From Paludibacter propionicigenes WB4 (GTDB taxonomy: Bacteria; Bacteroidota; Bacteroidia; Bacteroidales; Paludibacteraceae): DNA of 64,000 nt. The stretch covers positions 1,488,001 through 1,552,000 of the forward strand of contig NC_014734.1 of the NCBI RefSeq assembly GCF_000183135.1, in the 5' to 3' direction. Positions 26,401-33,346 of this stretch are shown piece after piece. The translations under genes and the position numbers were made by a program. Every line of letters begins with the position of its first letter. Within the stretch, counting starts at the first letter, position 1. The notes under the pieces were generated by a model. It was given only the letters and a program-made list of their open reading frames with translations, searched no databases and was not told where the DNA came from.

Positions 26401-26495
26401 CGGGAGAATATACCAGTGGAATTACATCAATTCAGTGTCAGTATGCACCGGAGTTTGTTAGTCACACTGGAGGTGAAAGAATAACCGTGAGATAA
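20463..26495 (+). CDS. Large exported alpha-2-macroglobulin family protein without thioester motif
   Basis: A 2010-residue protein with an N-terminal signal/anchor (hydrophobic residues 4-20, ending LLVAQ). After an alpha-helical 350-residue region come macroglobulin-type beta domains, including an MG2-type stretch (NLFTDRSLYRPGQTVYFKG near residue 580). Next is the A2M core domain near residues 1220-1320 (FYPQLQTDAQGNVKFTFTAPESLTRW, then PRFVRRSDKL). An alpha/alpha-toroid follows near residues 1430-1800. The position of the canonical CGEQ thioester reads EPQSENALDYF, so covalent trapping is impossible. Bacterial homologues are periplasmic protease inhibitors or colonisation factors; this one belongs to the large Bacteroidetes type. 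It is monocistronic, with its own promoter and terminator. Confidence 0.88.
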   Translation: MKKYFVVIAITSLLFVTLLVAQKSTIPLEKRWKTVQELADKQLPESALKEVESILAQAQKEKKSADVIKAMIYKMSFTLDKNPDETSALIKDFESFTEKSSDPAEKALLHSMTAELYALIYQRDQWTINQRTELKGTVPDDIKEWTKNIYFDKISKHLSASLDNTAVLQKTDADKFITLLQKGDDSKTLQPTLFDFLGSRKIHILQQISAACSLKNPLSDTSLFADIKTFTSLPLDSTYRGSTENQVLETYQQLLAYNKQTNNIPALLYTDLQRLNYINQEKESGDDNDSLYIHALKQLEAQFSDNEAVVEVLAEKASYYQNRPQTANHLKTAYEICEQGIKRFKKYKRINLLKNIQSQITQKQLDIFYPVIARPASTFKLKVQSANIQTLQLQVFKINATAEQYFKYKHNNRNQKVIYPDNTLLETRNIEVKPNTNFENQTTPIEFKTGDFGIYEFRVRENNDSSVSERTLGAFTVTNLSYMNRITEPNLGNLYVLDRQTGHPQEQVNVTVYKNKWARNEYQLNLIKQLATDKTGLCQYPFTSNDANNVFFFSKGKDQYFSSESYSYFNQHDARNNESMKLNLFTDRSLYRPGQTVYFKGIAYQADKTNQKVANEGIAYEVTLFDANNQKVTAKSFKTNRFGSFAGEFVLPQGGLNGAYRIQSGTYSQVFWVEEYKRPTFEVKIDKPKNEVSFGNKVALSGSVKAYAGYAVGDAKVKYRIIRRPHRYCWWFEEPDKEIINGTTVSKPDGTFEVSFVPEKSDKAELNVRGQFYTYTVYADATDLKGETQKGEQSVSVGDKALFILAEVDDKIDKKQACNIAIHTETVNGEAVRSNIKYTVSRLAETTEYNEEITNKAIEPEEIYNFKVQEEVLAGNFDTDSKKLQLALGKLASGRYKIQFQTTDAYGKQVTTEKIFILYSQDDKRPPVKTYVWLQSPVTECAVGESATILFGTSTQNSMILYEVMQGNTVLESKWIPFSDEIRKFNILYKESYGAGVTVMLTFMKNEQLFTRSVTLTKKVAERKLTPALSVFRNKLQPGEKAEWTITVPETEKNKNVAELMVSMYDASLNAIRPHTWFFNPTNREQVAFSPNWTSNGNNFMSDNALFLIPYKTIKEIQLNQLNWFGLDVAIRNGMRNRNLFIRGLNSRRAGKFTAPVIKKDEEIKSQDLLMDAKVSISIADVKGNDEANGKDIADVRQAVTQEVEEKPFFMKGPKLKENNTERNLVQLRTNFNETAFFYPQLQTDAQGNVKFTFTAPESLTRWDVKMLAHTADLYFGQGEAQVVTQKDLMVQMNLPRFVRRSDKLILSANVVNLTDKTLTANVSFELIDTATDKPIKLKDAAPKAVTLAANETKAVQWELTEFSPYELVTCKVIARAGNFSDGEQKYLPVLPDKVLITESLPLTIRGNETRTFNFESLIKNSTKVDSKNLSVEFSSYPAWYAVQALPTVSEPQSENALDYFTAYYANSLAGFIANSNPKIAATFEQWRKAGGSREALLSNLEKNSELKNMLLEETPWVVAAKDETEQKRQIALLFDLNMQKNQAKQYIDKVISLQQPSGAFTWFKGMPDSRYITQEILLNWARLAKMTKSDILTDYLSSLTAALHYLDLEIAREFANLRKNNKNYEKEMSVDNMQLFYLHLRSEYPTIPIDQSAQEAVKFYTAQSEKYWTNFTLYGKAMMALVANRNGKTLLANSILKSLKENALKTDEFGMYWAKNTSGYFWNERPIAVQAAIIEAFSEISNNTADIDEMKIWLLKQKQTQRWDSPMSTVNAIYALLNRGNNWLANEGSVQIKIGNTLLQPTSTEAGTGYFKETIPVANIRPETGKITISNIERVTQSHPLNKSSNNTSIGWGAMYWQFYQDLDKVEGQSGALKVGKKLFVEKMAPTGKTLLPIEQTTLSKGDKVITRLVVSTDRNLEFVALKDLQASCFEPVNQLSGSQWKEGICYYQTTKDASTQFFFAYLPKGTYVFEYELWVNASGEYTSGITSIQCQYAPEFVSHTGGERITVR
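25959..25991. repeat. REP-like palindrome inside the alpha-2-macroglobulin-like gene
   Basis: ATTGAGAGGGTGACT and AGTCACCCCCTCAAT form 15-nt arms with one mismatch around a 3-nt loop. The stretch is read in frame as part of the protein (IERVTQSHPLN, about residues 1833-1843). Its strength and G/C runs are unlike the surrounding coding sequence. Confidence 0.6.
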
Positions 26496-26520
26496 TATAG
26501 TTGCATAGCGACAAAAGAAA

Positions 26521-26557
26521 ATGTTCCGTAAACGATTTGTTTACGGAACATTTTTTT
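26521..26557. terminator. Bidirectional terminator between the A2M-like gene and tcdA
   Basis: A perfect 13-bp stem (ATGTTCCGTAAAC/GTTTACGGAACAT) with loop GATTT is followed by seven T residues. The convergent tcdA stop overlaps its tail. Confidence 0.85.
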
Positions 26558-27356
26558 ATTCTTCCTTTTCAATAGCCTGAACCACCAGACTGGCTATCGT
26601 CATCCCAAACATGGCCGGCATATACGACGTTGTACCGTTGACCTGAGCCTTCAGACTACACCACTCGTGATTTACCAAATCAGGATCTCCAGGACCGGTA
26701 ATGGCTTTAGGACACATGCATTTTTCTGTTCCGCACGAAGCATTGTCCCCTTTATTTTTAAGCACCTCATCGCTATAAACGCACATAAATTTCTTGCTTG
26801 TACCTCCAAGCTTTTTCAGCCTACCACGCAATGCAGCTCCTAGCGGACAACCCTGTACCTTCCAAAATTCAGTCACTTTAATGCGGGTCGGATCCATTTT
26901 CAACGCTGCGCCCATCGACGAAAAGAACGTAGCATTGGTTTTTGTGGCTGTTTGAATCAGATGAACTTTGTTAGCCAGACTATCAATTCCATCAATGATA
27001 AAGTCGTATGAATCGAGTTCAAAAGAGTCGGCTGTTTCAGGACTGTAAATCTTCTGTAACGCTGTGATTTCTGCCTTTGGATTAATCTCCAGCAAGCGGT
27101 CTTTGAGCACCTCTGTCTTTACTTTACCCACCGTTTTGGTGGTGGCCATCAGTTGTCGGTTCACATTGGTTACGCACACACGGTCGGAATCGACAATGGT
27201 GAGATGACGAATTCCCGAACGAATCAGACTCTCCGCACACCAACTTCCGACACCACCAATTCCAAATATTATAACTCGTTTTTCAGCCGCTTTTTCAATA
27301 AAACTCTTGCCCAATAGCAATTCTGTGCGCTGAAATATTCCTTTTTCGATACCCAT
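26556..27356 (-). CDS. tcdA: tRNA threonylcarbamoyladenosine dehydratase TcdA (ThiF/E1-like)
   Basis: Cyclises N6-threonylcarbamoyladenosine at position 37 of ANN-decoding tRNAs to its cyclic form using ATP. The 266 residues show the E1-like nucleotide-binding motif VIIFGIGGVGSWCAESLIRSG near residue 28, the DSDRVCVTNVNRQ motif, and DGIDSLANKVHLI. The C-terminal CSLKAQVNGTTSYMPAMFGMTIAS segment is typical of YgdL/CsdL proteins. A cysteine-rich loop (CGTEKCMCPK) is also present. The promoter element lies 48 bp upstream. The Sua5-like gene at 35.5 kb would act earlier in the same modification. Confidence 0.9.
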   Translation of the reverse strand: MGIEKGIFQRTELLLGKSFIEKAAEKRVIIFGIGGVGSWCAESLIRSGIRHLTIVDSDRVCVTNVNRQLMATTKTVGKVKTEVLKDRLLEINPKAEITALQKIYSPETADSFELDSYDFIIDGIDSLANKVHLIQTATKTNATFFSSMGAALKMDPTRIKVTEFWKVQGCPLGAALRGRLKKLGGTSKKFMCVYSDEVLKNKGDNASCGTEKCMCPKAITGPGDPDLVNHEWCSLKAQVNGTTSYMPAMFGMTIASLVVQAIEKEE

Positions 27357-27403
27357 TACCTACGAAAATATGTTCTGTTTGAATTTATTCCAAAAATAAG
27401 GCG

Positions 27404-27411
27404 CAAAGATA
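27404..27411 (-). promoter_or_regulatory. -7 element for tcdA
   Basis: TATCTTTG on the minus strand, 47 bp before the tcdA start at 27356. Confidence 0.6.
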
Positions 27412-27470
27412 CTACGATTATTGAAAATAATATATTTTGTGGAGGTTAACGTGTTTCAAGAATAATATCG

Positions 27471-27503
27471 AAAAAAAGAAGCAACGGACTGATCGTTACT
27501 TCT
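27471..27503 (-). terminator. Terminator after the DUF3857 gene
   Basis: Arms AGAAGTAACG/CGTTGCTTCT (one G-T pair) on the minus strand are followed by a run of seven T residues. Confidence 0.7.
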
Positions 27504-27530
27504 CTTTTATATTCTCAAACGACAAAAATA

Positions 27531-30500
27531 TTATTTTATAGCATATTGTTTATTGTCCGATTCGCTTACACGATTAATAAACTCTCTGAAAGCTATGTAT
27601 TCTGCCGGACTAACTTGCTCTGTTTTTCGGATCATCACACGCTTTGCGATTATTTTCGATGGATTCCGGGTATCGAAAGTCAGTTTATAACTTGCATTAG
27701 CACAGTCAAAACTAGCATCGACAGGCAGTTCCACAAATTTCTTTCCGGCTGGAAGATTTATCACCATTTCTTCATTGTCAATATCTTCCCTCATATAAGA
27801 CCAGAGCTCAATAGGATACTTGCGGCTTTCTGCAGTCACCACTTCCAACGAACTTACCTTCTCTGTCCAGGGCAGATTGAGGATTTTCATTCCGGCAACA
27901 GTCTGCAAGATATTCTTCACCTCTACTTTATAATCTATTTTGAGACTATCCTGCAAGTTTTCAAGGTTTTGAAATTTCAAATCTATAACTTTTATCGGAA
28001 CCGTAAAATCTGAAGCCACTCCCTGATTCATTTGTTTCAACTGCTCTTCACTGCCTATATCACGGTAAGTTTCGCGAAGTGAAGCCGCCATTTCTGCAAC
28101 ATAGGTATTATTTCTTACAATTAATAAATCATTGTTGGCCAGCGTAATGTTATGACGACGATTAATGGAATTTCTTAATCTGAAAGGCATTTCCATGCTC
28201 AACAACTTGTCTCCGTATTTTTCGTTAGCAAACGGAATAGGTAGTATTTCCGATTGAAGATCAACTGTAAGTGCCGCTCCAAACGGCAATTTGTTGTCTG
28301 TCAGTTCCAGATAATATGTTTTATTATCCAGGTTCAATTGAGCAATACAGTGATTAAATTCAACCGACGGTAATGGCATCGTTTTGTTTCCGTTATTTCG
28401 GGTCGAAATCAATACCAGATTAGCTTTTATTCCCACTTCGTTACACAAAGCGACAAAAAGAGTGGACACATCTTTACAATCACCTAAGCGGGTAGTGATG
28501 GTTCGTGAAGCCTTTTGAGGCACGAAATTACTGTGCAAGAAAGACACGTTAGAATAACTGATGTTTTCCAAAATATAATCATAAAAAAGCTTCGCCTTTT
28601 CCAACGGAGTACTGTTTTCTTTACCTTTCAGAATAGTAGCTACTGTTTCTTTAAGCACAAAATCTGTATTGAATTTACTGTATGTCAAATCTTTGTACCA
28701 GTCACCCACATATTTCCAGTCAGGTATAGTACTACAATATAAAGTTGGAACGACGTCGGTCAGTGCACTCATATAAGGTTCGCTCTTCACAGCATCTTGC
28801 TTATCCAATTCCCATTGATACAGCTTCATATCTTCAACTTCTGTTATCTTTGGTTCAACTTTTCCGTTGGTAACCAGATAATTGATAACCCGATCTTTGG
28901 GAGCCAATACACTATAACGATTAATCAGCGAAGGTATATTGTACCGCAGCAGAAAATGATCGAAGAAGTGCTTAGCCAACTTGCCAGTCGAGAAATCCTG
29001 AACGCGGTAAATAAGATGAAGCACGTCATTGGCTTCCAGATTAGTAAACACTAACTTATTATCGTTATTTGTTTCCGCCTTCACCTTTGTTCCATTGGCT
29101 TTTACCACTTCCACTTTATCTATTAAAAGTTTTTGTGTGTTGTCGTTATAACCAATGGTATATTCTTTCCAGTCTTCGACACCGGCCTGATTTAAAATTT
29201 TGACCGCTATTTCATATTTATATTCCTTAGCAGCTTCAGGATAAACAACTGACTGATAATCATTCAAAAGTATAATCGAATTATCTTGCGGATATTCCTT
29301 GGCAGTAGGCGCATTTTTGATAAGTTCGTTCAGATCATTTTTGGGAAACAACTCATTGAGTTCCTTTTTCTTCTCCAGCAATCTTAGCTGCGAACGTGAA
29401 TCGTAAGAAGTTGGTCCGTAATAAATGGATTTCTTGAAACTTTCTATGGCATTTGGCTCATCCTTGAGGCTATTATAGATATATCCTCTGTAGTTATAAA
29501 TACCGGTCAGGGTTGGCGACAAGGCAATTATTTGATCGGTAGCAGCCAACGCTTCTTTGTATTTCTGCATGCGAAACAGAACCGACGCCAGATCATCCCA
29601 GTATCCGGTAGCATAAGGCATAACATCAAGCCTTTGTTTCAGTGTAGCGAGTCCCTTGTCCGGATTACCTTGCTCAATGTACGTTTTGGACAATAAATCC
29701 AATGCGCTCGCATTAAAGTACGATTTGCAATAGTTTTCAATCACGGCAACAGCTGTTTTAGGGTTTTTCGACGTGTTTTTTTCAATTGAGAAGTTCAACT
29801 TCATATAATCAAGCCGACTGGGATATTTTTTATAAAGCGTTTTTGCCAAAGCCATCACATCCTCATAGCGCTTTTGGTATGAAGCCACATTGATAGTCCA
29901 CTCGTCCGTTACCGAATTTTCGCCGTATAATTCTTTCGCCTTTTTTAAAATATCTTCGGCATCGGTGTATTTTTCCGATTTTATAGCTTCATTGTAAAGT
30001 TCCTGCAAGCCCCAAAACGAGTTGGGATCCAAATGTTTAATATTGCCCATCTCCTTTTCATAATCGGTTCTGTTTTTTGCTCTGGTATAAGCTTCTGACA
30101 GTCTGTACGATGTCAGAGTTGATTTAGAAGTCAGTTCTTCAAGTTTCTTCAGCACTTTGGTGGCTTCGTAAGATTTATCGTTGTGCAAGTAAGTTTCAGC
30201 CAACAAATAATAGTACAATGGATTTGCCGGTAACTCGCGAACTTTCTCTTCCATGTACTTTTCAGCAAAGAATGGCAATAATTCATTGGTTGGTTGAGCT
30301 GCCGATTTTGAATAATCTCCACGAATGTCCGAATCGGTTAAACCCGGAACAGGATTGGCATTTTCATCGGTAAGTCTGATTAAAATATTGGCATCTTCTA
30401 TTTCACTCTGCCCTATCTGAACCAGAATCCTATTGGAGCCTTTGTTGAGTTTTATTTTGTATGCATAAATATCCAGATCACAATTCCGTTCTTCCGAAAC

Positions 30501-31298
30501 TGTTGATACCTGAGCATCATTGATCCATATTTTTAATGAACCTGAATTCCCTGCCCGAAGATAAACATCCTGCTCTACCGGGCTGTTTACAAAAGTTTGT
30601 GTATAAGTAATCGTATTATTCAGAGGAAAGTAGTATTCCAAATGGAACCAGTTATTGGGCTTATTGCAGGTAGGTGTGTACCACTTTATATCAGCATCAA
30701 CCTTATTTTTAAAGATATCTGTCCGAGATGATTTGCTTACTGCACCCCAATCTTTGCTGAACCCGCTGCCCGATGTATTGTCAAATGTTCCAAGCACTTG
30801 CCAATGAGTCAAAGCGCCCATTTTTGTATAAAGTTCTTTGGCACGCTTGAAATTATTGATTTTCTCGTAATACGATCCCAAACGTTCACATATCATGGCT
30901 TTAAGCGTTCCGCTCATCTTCGGATCAGCGCTTATTTTTTCAAAAAAATCAACTCTGTTTTGGGGTAATATCTCGCTCGATTGAAGTAAAAAAGGAAGCG
31001 AACTAAATGCATATAAATAGGGATATGGATTAGAACCGGAAGTATAGAACTGACGGAAGTTGTCGAATGCAGCATCGTTTTTATATTCAGTCCAGTCTAA
31101 TAAACAAAGACTTAACAGAGCATCCGATTTAGTCTGGGGATTGGCTATAGCCTGATTGAAATACTTACGGGCATCAACACGATTATTACTTGTGAATGCT
31201 TCCCACCCTTTTTTATAGTCCTGCTGATCTTGACCTGCTACGCCTTGCCAACTCAGCATTTGAATGAGGAATAAAATAAATAGATTTCGTTTCAACAT
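27531..31298 (-). CDS. Large exported TPR protein with DUF3857 and transglutaminase-like domains
   Basis: A 1255-residue secreted protein with a signal peptide (MLKRNLFILFLIQMLSWQGVAG). An N-terminal TPR-rich region to about residue 640 is interrupted by a jelly-roll-like insert (about 195-310). A DUF3857 domain occupies about 655-850. A transglutaminase-like domain follows with the full catalytic triad: Cys in RLGDCKDVSTLFVALC (about residue 937), His in EFNHCIAQL and Asp in LELTDNKLPFG. A beta-rich tail ends the protein. DUF3857-transglutaminase proteins are frequent in Bacteroidetes envelopes; substrates are unknown. It is convergent to nothing and sits alone between tcdA and rlpA. Confidence 0.85.
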   Translation of the reverse strand: MLKRNLFILFLIQMLSWQGVAGQDQQDYKKGWEAFTSNNRVDARKYFNQAIANPQTKSDALLSLCLLDWTEYKNDAAFDNFRQFYTSGSNPYPYLYAFSSLPFLLQSSEILPQNRVDFFEKISADPKMSGTLKAMICERLGSYYEKINNFKRAKELYTKMGALTHWQVLGTFDNTSGSGFSKDWGAVSKSSRTDIFKNKVDADIKWYTPTCNKPNNWFHLEYYFPLNNTITYTQTFVNSPVEQDVYLRAGNSGSLKIWINDAQVSTVSEERNCDLDIYAYKIKLNKGSNRILVQIGQSEIEDANILIRLTDENANPVPGLTDSDIRGDYSKSAAQPTNELLPFFAEKYMEEKVRELPANPLYYYLLAETYLHNDKSYEATKVLKKLEELTSKSTLTSYRLSEAYTRAKNRTDYEKEMGNIKHLDPNSFWGLQELYNEAIKSEKYTDAEDILKKAKELYGENSVTDEWTINVASYQKRYEDVMALAKTLYKKYPSRLDYMKLNFSIEKNTSKNPKTAVAVIENYCKSYFNASALDLLSKTYIEQGNPDKGLATLKQRLDVMPYATGYWDDLASVLFRMQKYKEALAATDQIIALSPTLTGIYNYRGYIYNSLKDEPNAIESFKKSIYYGPTSYDSRSQLRLLEKKKELNELFPKNDLNELIKNAPTAKEYPQDNSIILLNDYQSVVYPEAAKEYKYEIAVKILNQAGVEDWKEYTIGYNDNTQKLLIDKVEVVKANGTKVKAETNNDNKLVFTNLEANDVLHLIYRVQDFSTGKLAKHFFDHFLLRYNIPSLINRYSVLAPKDRVINYLVTNGKVEPKITEVEDMKLYQWELDKQDAVKSEPYMSALTDVVPTLYCSTIPDWKYVGDWYKDLTYSKFNTDFVLKETVATILKGKENSTPLEKAKLFYDYILENISYSNVSFLHSNFVPQKASRTITTRLGDCKDVSTLFVALCNEVGIKANLVLISTRNNGNKTMPLPSVEFNHCIAQLNLDNKTYYLELTDNKLPFGAALTVDLQSEILPIPFANEKYGDKLLSMEMPFRLRNSINRRHNITLANNDLLIVRNNTYVAEMAASLRETYRDIGSEEQLKQMNQGVASDFTVPIKVIDLKFQNLENLQDSLKIDYKVEVKNILQTVAGMKILNLPWTEKVSSLEVVTAESRKYPIELWSYMREDIDNEEMVINLPAGKKFVELPVDASFDCANASYKLTFDTRNPSKIIAKRVMIRKTEQVSPAEYIAFREFINRVSESDNKQYAIK

Positions 31299-31497
31299 TT
31301 CTTATGGTTTTAAAATGATTGTATTAGATTATCAGACTCAATATTTGCCCTGATAAGGTGGAGCAAAGATGAGAAATATATTCTATTTTTACAATAATTT
31401 TGTGAATTATTTCTGTAAATTCATTTGATTTCCGGGCATGATAAATTACATCTCAATCTCTATCAAAATGTATTACAATATCACTAAAAAGGATGAT

Positions 31498-31944
31498 TTA
31501 GCTGGCTGGCTGCAAAGTCTTATTTACGTCTACTTTGCTTACCCGAAGAATAGGGAGCGGGCTATAAATTGGGGTCGGAATGCTCAGTGGCATGGAGTCA
31601 AGACGCGTAACTTCGACAAGGGCAATTCCTGCTCCGATAATTTCTAATTGTTTAGCGGCACTGTACGACAAGTCAATCATAAGTCTTCTTTGGTGCGGCC
31701 CACGGTCAGTCACTCTGACAAATACCTGCTTGCTGTTTTTGGGATTCCTTACTCTCAAAATTGTTCCCAAAGGATAGGTACGATGCGCACAAGTCATACT
31801 GTCAGGATGATATTTTCCTCCGTCAGAAGTATGCCTGCCTTTGAGTCGATGGCTGTAATATGAAGCATTTCCCTGCTTTTGTGCAAAGGAAAATCCTGTT
31901 GAAATAATCAGAAAAAATATAGTTAATTGTAATAGTCGAGTCAT
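31498..31944 (-). CDS. rlpA: RlpA-like septal ring lytic transglycosylase (DPBB domain)
   Basis: The 148-residue exported protein has a signal peptide (LTIFFLIISTGFSFA) and a single double-psi beta-barrel: GNASYYSHRLKGRHTSDGGKYHPDSMTCAHRTYPLGTILRVRN is reduced here to the landmarks GNASYY, the catalytic Asp-type position in TSDG, AHRTYPLGT, and VTDRGPH. RlpA cleaves naked glycan strands at the septum. It lacks the C-terminal SPOR domain of the enterobacterial form, common in Bacteroidetes. No lipobox cysteine is present, so it is probably periplasmic or secreted. Confidence 0.88.
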   Translation of the reverse strand: MTRLLQLTIFFLIISTGFSFAQKQGNASYYSHRLKGRHTSDGGKYHPDSMTCAHRTYPLGTILRVRNPKNSKQVFVRVTDRGPHQRRLMIDLSYSAAKQLEIIGAGIALVEVTRLDSMPLSIPTPIYSPLPILRVSKVDVNKTLQPAS

Positions 31945-32080
31945 AGTTCTCAGGTGTTATTATTACAAATATCGAAATAAATATCTATAACACCTAACTT
32001 TACATCAAATATTCACAATTCTTTTGAGTCCTAAACTAAAATAAAACTCATAAAAAGCTTCAAAAAAACATACTTTTATT

Positions 32081-32425
32081 CTATTTTTGCTCAATAAATC
32101 GGATGTCAATTTTTTCTTCACCTTCCTGCTGAATCATTTCAAACTTGCCTTTATAATCAATCTTCATCTTGTTTAATTGAGCCGAAGTAGTCAACGATTT
32201 GAACAAAGAAAATCTATCATTATCGTTGCAGTCTTTGTTAAACCAACAATACATTAATTCAGACGTTTTTTCGGCATACTGAAGAATAAATATTCCGTGT
32301 TCCGAAAAAACCAAATCTTCATAAGCATACGCAATATCCAGACCGCTACCATCTTTAATTATAAATCTCACCTTTTCTAACTCATAAAAACCAACCTGAT
32401 TTGCTGACGTTTGTACTGTACTCAT
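32081..32425 (-). CDS. Conserved-looking small protein of unknown function
   Basis: A 114-residue soluble protein, acidic and rich in beta-prone stretches (VRFIIKDGSGLDIAYAYEDLVFSEHGIFILQ is the core; landmarks are GLDIAYAYEDLVF and MYCWFNKDCN). I do not recognise a family. No signal peptide or membrane segment is seen. Coding potential is supported by normal amino-acid composition and a tidy start and stop in a region with no competing frame. It sits alone between rlpA and the DUF1599 gene, all with independent spacing. A lineage-specific cytoplasmic protein is likely. Confidence 0.55.
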   Translation of the reverse strand: MSTVQTSANQVGFYELEKVRFIIKDGSGLDIAYAYEDLVFSEHGIFILQYAEKTSELMYCWFNKDCNDNDRFSLFKSLTTSAQLNKMKIDYKGKFEMIQQEGEEKIDIRFIEQK

Positions 32426-32646
32426 TCACATTGAAGTTTAGTTTGTAAATATATAGTTTGCTTATTAAAACAGAACAATAAATATACCAAGACAATAGAG
32501 CTTACATAATCAGCGAATTACGCCCTTTTCCTCTCACTTTAAACAACAACAAAATCTACTTTCAGGTAGCATTATTCCTGTATTAATACATATTGGTATG
32601 ATAAATCGAGGCAAGTAAATCAACCAAAAGTCTATGAGCATATTGA

Positions 32647-32677
32647 TTGCTCATTTCAACAAAAAATTATACCTTTG
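32647..32677 (+). promoter_or_regulatory. Promoter of the DUF1599-DoxX-tpiA unit (TTG-N20-TACCTTTG)
   Basis: TTG at 32647-32649 and TACCTTTG at 32670-32677. The motif lies inside a possible N-terminal extension of the next gene, so it fixes the start at 32701. Confidence 0.7.
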
Positions 32678-32700
32678 TAGCTCAAAAAAACAGCTTAAAC

Positions 32701-33243
32701 ATGAGCCATACCGACCAACAATTTGATCAGGTTGCTGCTATTTGCCGCGATATTTTCACGAAAAAGATGAAAGATTACGGTGCTTCGTGGCGTATTCTAC
32801 GTCCTCAATCAGTTACTGATCAGATTTTTATAAAAGCCAACCGCATTCGCAGTATTGAGACAAAAGGAGTTTCTAAAGTTGACGAAGGCATCCGTTCTGA
32901 ATTAATAGCCATTGTGAATTATGGTATCATTGGTTTAATTCAACTGGAATTGGGTTGTTCTGAAACTGATGATCTTTCCTACGACAAAGGTGTGGAGCTT
33001 TACGCTAAGTACATGTCCGAAGCAAAAAAACTTATGATGGACAAAAATCATGATTATGACGAAGCCTGGCGCAGTATGCGTATGGAGTCATATACTGATT
33101 TAATCCTGATGAAAATTTACAGAACTAAGCAAATTGAAGACAATCAGGGAAAAACATTGATCTCAGAAGGCATTGACGCCAACTACTTCGATATGATTAA
33201 CTACGCTGTTTTCGGGCTTATAAAGATTAATGAAGCGGCCTGA
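32701..33243 (+). CDS. DUF1599 domain protein (internally duplicated)
   Basis: A 180-residue cytoplasmic protein built of two related halves. Residues 1-90 contain KKMKDYGASWRILRPQSVTDQI, and residues 95-180 contain KNHDYDEAWRSMRMESYTDLIL, each followed by an Arg-rich helix and a hydrophobic Asn-Tyr-Gly/Ala helix. This is DUF1599, a Bacteroidetes family of unknown function (its all-helical repeat resembles MazG-like folds, which is only a suggestion). The start at 32701 follows the promoter; the upstream ATG at 32647 does not. In Bacteroidales it commonly precedes a DoxX gene and tpiA, as here. Confidence 0.85.
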   Translation: MSHTDQQFDQVAAICRDIFTKKMKDYGASWRILRPQSVTDQIFIKANRIRSIETKGVSKVDEGIRSELIAIVNYGIIGLIQLELGCSETDDLSYDKGVELYAKYMSEAKKLMMDKNHDYDEAWRSMRMESYTDLILMKIYRTKQIEDNQGKTLISEGIDANYFDMINYAVFGLIKINEAA

Positions 33244-33346
33244 TTTGTTGATGACTGCACGTTAATCAATAAAAAAGGAAACTATTAAATATCCAGCTTG
33301 TTGTATTTATTCAAGATTTTGAATAAGTACTTAAAAATATATTATC

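Noticed and set aside
33307-33326. Palindrome TTATTCAA/TTGAATAA upstream of the DoxX gene
   Set aside because: Short and AT-rich; expected by chance in such DNA and has no further support.
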